A stretch of DNA of 64,000 nucleotides from contig CM046006.1 in the NCBI GenBank assembly GCA_025175895.1, positions 61,896,288 to 61,960,287 of the forward strand, in the 5' to 3' direction. Source of the DNA: Wurfbainia villosa. Its lineage: Eukaryota; Streptophyta; Magnoliopsida; Zingiberales; Zingiberaceae. Below, one piece after another: positions 1-8,230 of this stretch (position 1 is the stretch's first letter; each line of letters starts with the position of its first letter). The position numbers were made by a program, and so were the translations under genes. Below the pieces are notes generated by a model. That model was not told the origin of the DNA and did not search any database. It was given only the letters and a program-made list of their open reading frames with translations.

Positions 1-387
1 TAATTTTTTCTATTTTTTTTCAATTTTATGAGTCACCTCCCCGTAACGGTCCCGCTAAGGGGTTTCCGGGCGCGATCGCAGGACAAGGCCCCTTTCGGGG
101 ATAGGGGCAGCGCCCCTACTCGCAAAATAAACTTTGCGAGTGTCCCTACAATGATCTTACAGCGACTTAAGTCACTGTCCCAAAAACCTAAAGCGAGAAC
201 TCGCCGTTACGGAGAGTTTTTCTCGACGGTTGAAGCCTACAAGTGTCCCAACACTCGTTGCTTCGATTCTTCGAGAAAAATACCCAAAAATTCTATAAAA
301 AAAGGAAATTTACAGAAACATATAAATCTGTAATTTTTATATCTAATACAAAAATTACAAAAATGAAACACATACATGCTTCGCACG
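1..387 (-). mobile_element. Copia element internal leader (partial)
   Basis: This stretch lies on the internal side of a primer-binding site at 388-402, so it is the untranslated leader of a minus-strand Ty1/copia element whose coding part lies beyond the left edge. I see no coding frame with recognisable motifs; the short open frames in both directions look accidental. Confidence 0.6.
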
Positions 388-402
388 TGACTCTGATACC
401 AT
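388..402 (-). other. Primer-binding site (tRNA-Met type) of left copia element
   Basis: Read on the minus strand this contains TGGTATCAGAG, the complement of the initiator tRNA-Met 3' end used by most plant copia elements. It directly abuts an LTR end of the form CCCAACA. It fixes the element's orientation and the LTR boundary at 403. Confidence 0.85.
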
Positions 403-2239
403 TGTTGGGTTTTTCGAGCCGCAAAAACCGCTTTTTGCGTTGTGGAAACCTCGGAAGCCCCGACCACAGATCCGTGCGAAGATGTATTAAAACAAAAACA
501 TGTATGTGTTTATATAAAACCCTAGATCTAACTTAGATCTATATGATAAGGATGTTACCCTCGTAGCGACGCCCTTCGCAAATCCCGCTCGTCCAAAAGG
601 TTCGCCGGAACTCGAGAGTGTCAAGTGCACACTCTTCTATTGGTATCCACACAAGCAATAGGTGGAGAAAACACACCCTTGAGTGTGCTAGCACTCTATG
701 GATGGTTCGACCAAGGAGGTTGGGAGAGGGAGAGAGCTTGAGGGATGTTGATCCAAGGTTGAAGATGAAGTTGTGTAACCCACACCAAATGAATTACCAC
801 ATGAATAACCATCAAGTGGCCGGCCACTTCATGGAGAGGGGGTTACATACATGCATGTAACTCCCATGACCCTTGGTCTCCCTCATGAGGTGGCACCACA
901 TGACAAAGTCAATGATGATGTGGAGCATCATCATTGGCCGGCCATGCCAAGTCATCATCATGACATGGCATTTGGTCAAGTCAAACTTGACCTTTCATCT
1001 TCCCTCTCAAGTCAAGTCAAACTTGACCTCTTATCTCCCATGGTTGATCAAATCCAACCATTTGATTCAAGTCAATTTTAATTTAATGAATATCTATTCA
1101 TTAATTTAAATTGATTTGATGAATCAAATCTAAATTAGACTCATTCAACACTTGAATCAACTTGAGTCTAACTCAATTAGTCTAATTTGGATTACTCTTA
1201 ATCCAATTTGGTTCATCCCATGAACCTAATCCTTATGGTTCATCATATGAACCTAATCTCCATCTAATTTCCCTTATGTGTGTGACCCTATTGGTTCTAG
1301 TAACGTTGGCAATGTCCCTAAACCGATTTAGGAACATCAGCAATGAGTGGTATCTAGCAACACATCATTGCTACCCAAGTTACAAGAATGTTGAGCTCCA
1401 ACATCACCTTTGTGACTACTAATTGTGACTTTCACAATATGTGACAATGCCCCTCTATCCTTGACATCTAGATTGACCAATCGAGGCATAGACCGTGTCA
1501 TCCTCGGTACAATCTAAATCTTGAACTCCAAGTATACTCACTCTAATCAAATGAGCTCAATATCTCATATTGACTCATTTGGGCATGGCCATGCACTTCG
1601 TGGTCTCACTCTATCAAGAATATCGATGTCACTCTCGTCATATAGGAGGGATAGATCCCATCTACATCACTCATATCTCTCCGCATAATTTGTTACATAC
1701 CCAGTAATCTCCTTTATAGTCCACCCATTTACGGGTGACGTTTGACGAAGCCAAAGTATGCAACGCCTTATGTAAGGAACCATGGTGACTTCAGGTCTAA
1801 GGACTAATAGTCATACTAATAGCCACATGAGAAAGTATATGACACTCATATAACGATCCACGATACTTTCTCATGGCGGGTCATTCAGTATACATTCTCT
1901 AATGTATACCCATGTGTCAACTCGATATCTCGTATCCATGACTTGTGAGATCAAGTCATCATGTTGACCTACATGCTAATCTCTATGCATTAACATTGTC
2001 CCTGAATGTTAATACTTGACTAGGAATGATTAAGAGTAGTGTTCTCTATATCATCTCATTATCGATTCAACTAATCGATTGATATAGATAAGAACCTACT
2101 ACTCAAGGACATTATTATATTTAGTTATTTGGCACCAATACAAGTAAATATAATAACCATGCCTTTATAAATATCAATATGATACAATAAAGTCCATACA
2201 ACAATCATCACATGATTGGATCTTGGGCTTTCACTAACA
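403..2239 (-). repeat. 5' LTR of a Ty1/copia element, about 1.84 kb
   Basis: On the minus strand the LTR starts TGTTAG at 2239 and ends CCAACA at 403, giving a short imperfect terminal inverted repeat. The inner end abuts the primer-binding site. Right of 2239 the sequence changes abruptly to lineage-A pararetrovirus coat sequence, which also occurs at about 36430, so the copia element probably inserted into EPRV DNA. The partner LTR and target duplication are outside the window. There is no gene in it; the small open frames at 618-1109 are AT-rich LTR sequence. An end at 2212 (ACA) is a weaker alternative. Confidence 0.75.
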
Positions 2240-2984
2240 AAAGCATCTTCTACTGACTTCTTATTGAGCCTATCAATTTCCATCATCAACCTGGATTTTT
2301 CTACTAACAGAAAAGTAATATACTCCTTTAATTCCTTAATCAGGGCTTTGTCATCATGCTGGACTGGTTCTGGCTCCGTTATTACTTCCTATTTTAAGTA
2401 ATAATCTGCACAAGGTGCACAAGCTGTTAACTTACAATGGCTGCAGTGGATTCTGGATCTGATTTTAGTTTCCCTCCCGCAGAATTTACACCCAGCATAG
2501 ATTGTCTGAACTTCCTGATTATGTAACCATGTGTGGTCACAATAAGCTTGCTCTTCAGGGATATCAATTTGAACCTGCCATCCTTTATTTTCACCAAATA
2601 GTACAAATAAAAATTCTTTTTCAGGAAAAATACTTGTTACCATGTTGCAATGCTGTTCAGTGTCCATCTCTCCTTCTGATACACTACAGATGGCATCACT
2701 CTCAGTTTCATCTTGATCCACTGATACAACATCAAATTCTTCTGGTAAATCAATTTCATTCAGAATGGCTATTCTTTCCTTATTTCCTATTTTATTCCGA
2801 CATTCTCTTGCAAAATGTCCTTCCTCGCCACATATGTAGCACTTACATTTCTTCACCTTGGTTTTGTCATGCTGATACTTTTTCTTGATCACACGAACGT
2901 GTGATTTATGGGGTTTTCATCTATAATTCTGAGCTCTTCGTAGCCCATACCTCTTTTGCCCCTGGTAGTAGCTAGGCAGAGGTA
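2240..2984 (-). pseudogene. EPRV lineage A ORF3 fragment: coat protein C-terminal zinc motifs
   Basis: The minus-strand frame 2892-2389 reads through a CCHC zinc knuckle (CYICGEEGHFAREC), an acidic linker, then the second Cys-rich motif found in badnaviruses and relatives (CDH, CKFC, HCSHC, CAPCADYYLK). The knuckle marks the RNA-binding end of the coat protein; the second motif lies between coat and protease. The fragment runs on to about 2984, where it is joined to inverted lineage-B DNA, and its other end is cut by the copia LTR at 2239. It closely matches the longer lineage-A segment at 36430-37131. Confidence 0.85.
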
Positions 2985-3175
2985 CTTTTGTATTACAAAA
3001 ACATGGGCCTCTCTTAAACAGATTAAAAGAACAAGGATACATTGGTGACAATCCACTACGGCATTGGGAGAAAAATGGTATTCTGTGTAAAATTGAGGTA
3101 ATAAATCCAGACATTACTATTCAAGATAAGCCATTATCCCATGTTACACCAGCAATGAAAGCAGTATTCCAGAAA
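2983..3175 (+). pseudogene. Inverted EPRV lineage B ORF3 fragment (protease-RT linker)
   Basis: Read on the plus strand this encodes the linker before the RT (contains GYIGDNPLRHWEKN and DITIQDKPLSHVTPAM). The same sequence lies on the minus strand at 3780-3980 and 8680-8880, so this copy is inverted relative to its neighbours. It has no start codon and is cut at both ends. The left joint shares the bases TA with the lineage-A coat sequence. Confidence 0.85.
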
Positions 3176-3231
3176 CTACAGATCAGCACCAGTGGAGCCC
3201 TTCCCCAGTGACAATCCACTACGGCATTGGA
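3176..3231. other. Filler DNA at an EPRV rearrangement joint
   Basis: Positions 3176-3207 match no viral sequence I recognise here. Positions 3208-3230 are a second copy of sequence that lies about 160 bp to the left, in the same orientation. This mix of untemplated and locally copied bases sits between an inverted and a direct viral piece, as expected for error-prone end joining. Confidence 0.6.
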
Positions 3232-4128
3232 AGAATTAACCCATTCTTCTCGCATATATTTAACATCACCTCCAGATGCTTCAAGTGCTCTTTTTCTGAA
3301 TTTGAGAAAACAAGTATGTCATCAATATATATTGCAATGAATTCCTCAGTACCTTTGAAGCACTGGTCCATCTTCCTCTGAAAAACTGCTGGTGCATTTT
3401 TAAGTCCGAATGGCATAGCCAACCATTCGTAAAGCCCAGATGGACATATGAATGCCGTCCATTCTATTGATGATGCATCCATTGCTACCTGATGAAATCC
3501 AGATTTAAGGTCAAATTTTGAATAAATTTTTGAATTTCCGACCTTTTTCAGAATTGTATTGATTCCTGGTAGACTGTACTGATCCTTGTAAGTATTATCA
3601 TTGAGTGTCCGGTAGTTGAATACCATCCGCTCTTTGCCTTTTTCTTCCTTTCCTGTCACTGGGTTGACACTTGTTCCGGATTGCACTATCATAGCCATTG
3701 TTCTGTGCCTGCTTTTGCTGGGACGAATCACTTTTAATTTCAGCAATATATCAATATGTTTCTGGAATACTGCTTTCATTGCTGGTGTAACATGGGATAA
3801 TGGCTTATCTTGAATAGTAATGTCTGGATTTATTACCTCAATTTTACACAGAATACCATTTTTCTCCCAATGCCGTAGTGGATTGTCACCAATGTATCCT
3901 TGTTCTTTTAATCTGTTTAAGAGAGGCCCATGTTTTTGTAATACAAAAGTATTTGAAGGAGTAGCCGTGAAGAGTACCTTTTCCTTGATTTCGAGATACT
4001 CCATCTCTTCCAGTTGTAATTCCTCAATTGCTGATATAGCTACTGGGCTTGTGGAAATTGTTGTAATATTCTTATAGAAGGTCACTGTGTTTCCTTCTAT
4101 TCTTACTCCTCCTTGCATACCTCTGATA
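3232..4128 (-). pseudogene. EPRV lineage B ORF3 fragment: protease end and reverse transcriptase
   Basis: This is an open minus-strand frame covering the C-terminal side of the retropepsin (MQGGVRIEGN), the linker, and the RT. RT motifs include KVIRPSKSRHRTMAM, DLKSGFHQVAMD, MPFGLKNAPAVF and the catalytic YIDDILVF, followed by the start of the thumb. The frame is intact, unlike the copy at 8226-9020, where several small differences break it before YIDD. The first about 24 residues of the open frame (from 4199) come from movement-protein DNA read out of frame, so this is a fusion made by a rearrangement joint near 4128. It lacks RNase H and cannot act alone. Confidence 0.85.
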
Positions 4129-4684
4129 CATAGACCATCTGCGTTCCATTGCTTAGATCCATCTCCATAGTGGCAATAATAGACCTGTCTCCTCGCCATC
4201 TGGTATCTCGCAGAATTATTAATACCATAACTCCAGTATTTCTTCGATGTAGGGTATAAACTCGTATCATAACCAGTCCCATGTGGATATGATAAAACCC
4301 TGCTTCTCTTAGGGTCTGCTGACTTTGATCTGTAACCAGTGGAAGGTCTACCTGTCCTTCTTCAACGCAGAGAACATCTTCCTCTGAGTAGTGTTGGTAG
4401 ACTCTATGTTGGGTTGGTTGGAATCCCGTTGAATAAAGTACCTCTGCTGGTACCATATTCGCCCTCTGTGATCTGGAAATCTCCAGCTGTTCTTCCGGGT
4501 TGACTTGGCTTTCAATAGTCCTCCGGAACCTTCTTTGGCTGGGCATAATTCTTCTTTGAAGATTATATAATCTTCTTTGTCCTGTCCTGTAATCTCTTAT
4601 TTGATCTTCTGCACTTGGTACCTGCAGGGTGGTTGATGTAACTGCTGGTGGCCTTGTGCTGGTGGATGTTCTTGAGGCCATCAC
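4129..4684 (-). pseudogene. EPRV ORF3 N-terminus: start of movement protein (duplicate copy)
   Basis: ORF3 begins MMASRTSTSTRPP at 4684, overlapping the ORF2 stop in an ATGA arrangement. The following residues (for example HRVYQHYSEEDVLC and GDRSIIATMEMDLS) match the movement-protein region of the lineage-A copy at 37666-38370 and the lineage-B copy at 11840-12779. In caulimovirids this domain modifies plasmodesmata for cell-to-cell spread. Only the first about 185 residues remain: near 4128 the frame runs into protease DNA and leaves frame. Compared with its twin at 12290-12770 this copy reads cleanly. Confidence 0.8.
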
Positions 4685-5079
4685 TTCTCTTTCTCTTTTT
4701 GCAATATTTCTGAGGGGTTTCTGAATATCAGGATGGAGCCCTTCTTCTTTGGGATTATTGCTTCGCTTCCCAGATTTAGGCCAGAAATCCTTTTAGTTAG
4801 GTCGTCTATGGCCCCTTCTAGCTCCTTTGGTGCTGCTGTGGATGTGCTTGCAGTTTGTTTGAGAGATCGAACTTGAATCTGAAGCTCCTGTATCTGAGTA
4901 TGTAATTCAATAATAAGAGACAGTAGGGTATTATTTTGCTTAATCAATACCCTTTGAAAATCAAAAGCAGTTTTTGATTGTGAAGGTACAGAAAATCCTT
5001 GAGAAGGTGCTTCAATGTTTTCTGTTGCCTTCAAAGCATTAATATAAGCTGGGTTTTCTCCTTGCTTATCCCAACTCAT
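4681..5079 (-). CDS. EPRV ORF2 (virion-associated, DNA-binding type), duplicate copy
   Basis: This is an intact 132-residue frame starting MSWDKQGENPAYINALKA. The opening layout (Pro-x-Tyr, Ala-Thr, then a GFSVP box), a middle helix with heptad-like Leu and Gln, and a basic C-terminus ending in a run of Lys and Glu match badnavirus ORF2 proteins, which bind nucleic acid and associate with virions. It overlaps ORF1 upstream (ATGA at 5076-5079) and ORF3 downstream (ATGA at 4681-4684), the leaky-scanning layout known for badnaviruses. The protein is identical to the copy at 12776-13174. Expression from this locus is doubtful, since no viral promoter lies directly upstream. Confidence 0.8.
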   Translation of the reverse strand: MSWDKQGENPAYINALKATENIEAPSQGFSVPSQSKTAFDFQRVLIKQNNTLLSLIIELHTQIQELQIQVRSLKQTASTSTAAPKELEGAIDDLTKRISGLNLGSEAIIPKKKGSILIFRNPSEILQKEKEK

Positions 5080-5394
5080 TCGCCAATCAGCTTCTTTACT
5101 TCTTGCAGAATCCTTTCCACCTCCTTAACTTCTCGCTTTAATTCTTTAGTTATGGTAACAATTTTGGGTTGGTCCGAACTTTCTGCTATTATAGCTTTTA
5201 GCTCCCTCTTTGTTACTGGTGGATTTCTTAATGATTCGTTTTCTAACAAGCTAACAGCTGTTCTGAGTTTCACTATTTCTTCTTTTAACAGTTTGTTCTC
5301 TTCTTCTATCAAATAGAAGTGTTTCAAGGAAACTTTTGAAAGTAAACAGACTTGGTTATGAATGACTTCAAGATTGTTCGCTAGACTACTAGTT
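5076..5394 (-). pseudogene. EPRV ORF1, 5'-truncated duplicate
   Basis: This is the C-terminal about 105 residues of ORF1, a coiled-coil-rich protein (LIEEENKLLKEEIVKLRTAV, then a Lys/Glu-rich helix ending KKLIGE). Where both exist it is identical to the complete copy at 13171-13587, but the first about 33 residues are missing. At 5391-5394 the bases AGTT are shared with protease DNA, which takes over, so the apparent start Met-Glu-Glu at 5402 belongs to the joint and not to ORF1. Confidence 0.8.
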
Positions 5395-6087
5395 TCCTCC
5401 AAGAACCATTTGTATTCCGTCTCCTAGCGTCATGTCAAATGAATAGGTGAATGGAATCCTGAACTTATTTTCCCCTATTCGCATTTGTCCTCCTTTAAAT
5501 TTCCAGTTTGCCATTTGCTTTGAATTGACGCCGTTGATGATGACGGTAAAAGGATTCTTCTCCAGGGCTTGTACTGGTACTGATTTCTGATCAACACAAC
5601 AGGTGGTTGCCCCGGTATCTAGAATAGCACTTACTTGGAATGGTGGTATTGATGGAATATCAATTTCAACCATCATATGATAAAGTCTATTCAGTGTTCT
5701 CTTGGGATGATACTGTGCACCTGTTTGGAATAGGGATACCTCAAGGAAGTGTAGCTGCTCCTTTCCTTTCTGTAGATCCCTTAGATTAAGTTGTTGCAGT
5801 TGCCTTGCTAAATCATCACTTAGAGTTTCTTCTGACTCCTGATTCCTTCTGATTACCCTTTCTAATTCTGCTTGCAGCCTTTTGATTTCAGCCTGTAGGT
5901 AATCAATATACCCAAACAATTCAGTTATCAAATTGTTTTCTTCATACCTCCGAGGTAGGGGTGGCATAGTTGGGGTTTCTATTTTGAGATAATAGTCGGA
6001 GCATAATGTACATGTCGTCCACCTACATTCTGAGCAGTGTCTCCTTGCTCTCTGTGTTGTAATTACTCCACAAAAATTGCATTTAAT
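5391..6087 (-). pseudogene. EPRV lineage B ORF3 fragment: second Cys motif and aspartic protease
   Basis: An open minus-strand frame encodes the second Cys-rich motif (CNFCG, HCSEC, CTLCSDYYLK), a predicted coiled coil (YLQAEIKRLQAELERV) and the retropepsin with catalytic AILDTGATTCC. It ends at VLGGN where it is fused to ORF1. It is nearly identical to 9035-9727 (I see one Gln/Glu difference), so it is a duplicate of the same viral DNA. Confidence 0.85.
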
Positions 6088-6384
6088 TATCAGCAATTGA
6101 GGAATTACAACTGGAAGAGATGGAGTATCTCGAAATCAAGGAAAAGGTACTCTTCACGGCTACTCCTTCAAATACTTTTGTATTACAAAAACATGGGCCT
6201 CTCTTAAACAGATTAAAAGAACAAGGATACATTGGTGACAATCCACTACGGCATTGGGAGAAAAATACTTTTGGAAGGACGCTGGTTGCAGCAGTACAAT
6301 ATGTTTCTGGAATACTGCTTTCATTGCTGGTGTAACATGGGATAATGGCTTATCTTGAATAGTAATGTCTGGATTTATTACCTC
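6088..6384. pseudogene. Three shuffled scraps of EPRV lineage B ORF3
   Basis: 6088-6266 reads on the plus strand (EELQLEEMEYLEIKEKVLF onward), the inverted linker before RT. About 6270-6300 is a 30-bp scrap matching plus-strand bases at about 9849-9880, from the coat C-terminal region. 6297-6384 matches 8653-8740, an RT segment in the usual minus orientation. No frame continues across the joints. Confidence 0.75.
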
Positions 6385-6530
6385 CCAATTCGAACAGGGA
6401 GCATCTTTAAATTTTCTTTATAAAGGAAATATTTTTATATCTTACTCTACATCATGCATATAATTGTAAGCTACAACTCATCTACAACATGCATGATCAT
6501 AAATCACATTCTTATCATGGATCTAAACGT
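6385..6530. other. Unassigned AT-rich stretch between EPRV pieces
   Basis: It has no coding frame and no match to either viral lineage in this window. The lineage-A and lineage-B leaders align with each other right up to the primer-binding site without it, so it does not look viral. It contains a 14-base string (CATGCATATAATTG) also present in the copia element 2 LTRs (about 53455 and 60030). It may be host DNA or a retrotransposon scrap next to the integrated B genome. Confidence 0.4.
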
Positions 6531-6569
6531 GATACGAAAGAAAAACCTGAGACGATGCTCGGAATTTTA
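6531..6569 (-). repeat. Terminal redundancy of the B genome, downstream end
   Basis: These 39 bases are identical to 14036-14074. They lie in the transcribed leader, 20-58 bases upstream of the primer-binding site in viral sense. Next to them the sequence changes to unassigned DNA at 6530. Confidence 0.8.
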
Positions 6570-6935
6570 CTCTCTTCAGAAAGATTTTTACACAAACTAG
6601 GAATGAAAGGCTTGGTGTTGCTCAAGTCTGATCAAACCTCTACACTCTTATGGCTTATATAGAGAGGAAAAGGTTGCATTGATGAATAAGGCGGGTGCTC
6701 TCTATTAGCCCCATCGTCCCTTTACTCATGATGCCCTTTATTCTCTTTTAGCCTTACAGCTATCTCACAGCTCACTCAACTTTCTTTACAGCTAATATAT
6801 TCCACACATTATTGTCCTTTTGATGGGACAAATCTACTTTACAGCTAAGGGGTATTGCATTATTGTACCCTTTGACAAGACGGCTCCCCGGGGCTCAGTC
6901 TTGTTTTGGGCTCACCACCGCTCCTTACCATTGCT
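6570..6935 (-). promoter_or_regulatory. EPRV lineage B intergenic region and promoter
   Basis: This region lies between the ORF3 stop at about 6936 and the leader. On the minus strand a TATA box (CTCTATATAAG) ends near 6654, which would place the transcription start near 6625. It is followed by AAAATTCCG, also found in lineage A after its AATAAA signal. Upstream, the block around 6885-6925 (GGCTCCCCGGGGCTCAG, then GGGCTCACCAC on the plus strand) is conserved in the lineage-A intergenic regions at 30930-30975 and 33910-33950. In caulimovirids this region drives the terminally redundant pregenomic RNA. Activity of this copy is unknown. Confidence 0.75.
6654..6661 (-). promoter_or_regulatory. 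TATA box of lineage B pregenomic promoter
   Basis: The sequence is TATATAAG on the minus strand. It lies about 275 bp downstream of the ORF3 end and about 640 bp (circular distance) upstream of the primer site plus ORF1 leader, as in badnavirus genomes. Confidence 0.65.
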
Positions 6936-8230
6936 TTAGTGGGGTGTCGCTTTTATCTGTCCCAAGACAGATGCGACTGCATTGGACAGCCTCCAAAGTT
7001 CTTTTCGTGTGTCTCTTATCTTTGGGAGCGCACTGAGAAAATAATTCTGATACCCACCTTCTTGATATCTTCGACTGTTGAAGTCGGCTTCCTTCATCTG
7101 CTCTATCATTTCAAGTTCCTGTAGAGCATAATAGAGATTTTGTGAAGCTCGTTCTTCCACGTCATCCAGCATTCGTCGTTTTTCATGTTCTGGTGGCGTG
7201 AAGATCTTCTTTCCTATGTCCTGCAAGATCTCCTCATATTCATCTCGTAACAGTCTTCTTCGAGAAGCAGCTAATTCAGTAGCAGCTTCTTCTTCATCAT
7301 CCTTGTATCTGAAACCTTCAGTGGTTTGATGCCTTTGGATAAAATCATAATCACTCTCATCTACCTTCTTTTTTCCTTTATCAGTGGTTATTACTGAGAT
7401 TATCTCTTTGCCAGAGACTAACCTTGATAAGGAATCTGCGAATACATTCATTTTAGCATCAATATGTTCAAAATTTACTTTTATACCTGATCCCGTGATG
7501 AAATCGGTAAAAGTAATCCATCTGACTCTTGAAGGTTTATTTCTTGCCACTTTGTTGTAAAAACTGATAATGGCTTGGCAATCAGTTCTTAAGGTAATCT
7601 CCTCTTTGTCAAGGTAATGAATTTTTAAGGCACTCATGGTTTCCATGGCAGCAAAAATTTCTGCATCAATTACTGATTTGATTACAGCAAATTTTCCATG
7701 AGCGTAAGCACATACCTTTCAAGATTTCTGATCGTATTTGGAGTTTTTCCATTTACATACTCCTCCCCAGCCTGTCATACATCCGTCTGTTTCCAGAATA
7801 ATATAAGCTTGCTCTGGGGGTAATTCCAGATCCGGAAGTTGTTGAATTTGGGCCTTTATCTCTTTTACCAGGGCCCAATCTGAAGACTTCATCCTCTTGT
7901 CGCCATGTATAGAAGTCTCTTTCAGTAAGCACATGCAACTGAACCAAGTTCGGGATATATGTTCGCATAATTGAGAATCCCTAGCCAAGATCTTAATCCC
8001 TTTTTCTCCTTGAGACTTTCTTCATTGAATCTGCAATTTTCTTGATGATGTAAATGGAGTTTTAACTTTCCCTCCCCTATTTCCGCACCCAAGAATTCTA
8101 TCTTTGATACTGCTAACTTACACTTTGTTGGGGATAGAATTAACCCATTCTTCTCGCATATATTTAACATCACCTCCAGATGCTTCAAGTGCTCTTTTCT
8201 CGAATTTGAGAAAACAAGTATGTCATCAAT
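6936..8230 (-). pseudogene. EPRV lineage B ORF3 C-terminus: RT thumb, RNase H and tail (frameshifted)
   Basis: Three overlapping frames carry one polyprotein end. 8188-7922 covers the RT thumb (HLEVMLNICEKNGLILSPTK, EFLGAEIGEG, SWLGILNYA). 7988-7719 covers the start of RNase H (AYIILETDGCMTGWGG, with catalytic Asp). 7646-6936 covers the rest (ETMSALKIHYLDKEEITLRTD, then NVFADSLSRL) and a charged tail. Frame changes fall near 8030-8050, 7940 and 7650-7720. I cannot tell mutation from sequencing error here; no second lineage-B copy covers this part. Confidence 0.8.

Noticed and set aside
618..1109. Small plus-strand frames near the left end
   Set aside because: They lie inside a copia LTR with repeated GTCAAACTTGACC strings and have no recognisable domain.
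3820..4077. Plus-strand frame starting MSGFITSILHRIPFF, present several times
   Set aside because: It is the antisense of the viral protease-RT linker and recurs only because that segment is duplicated.
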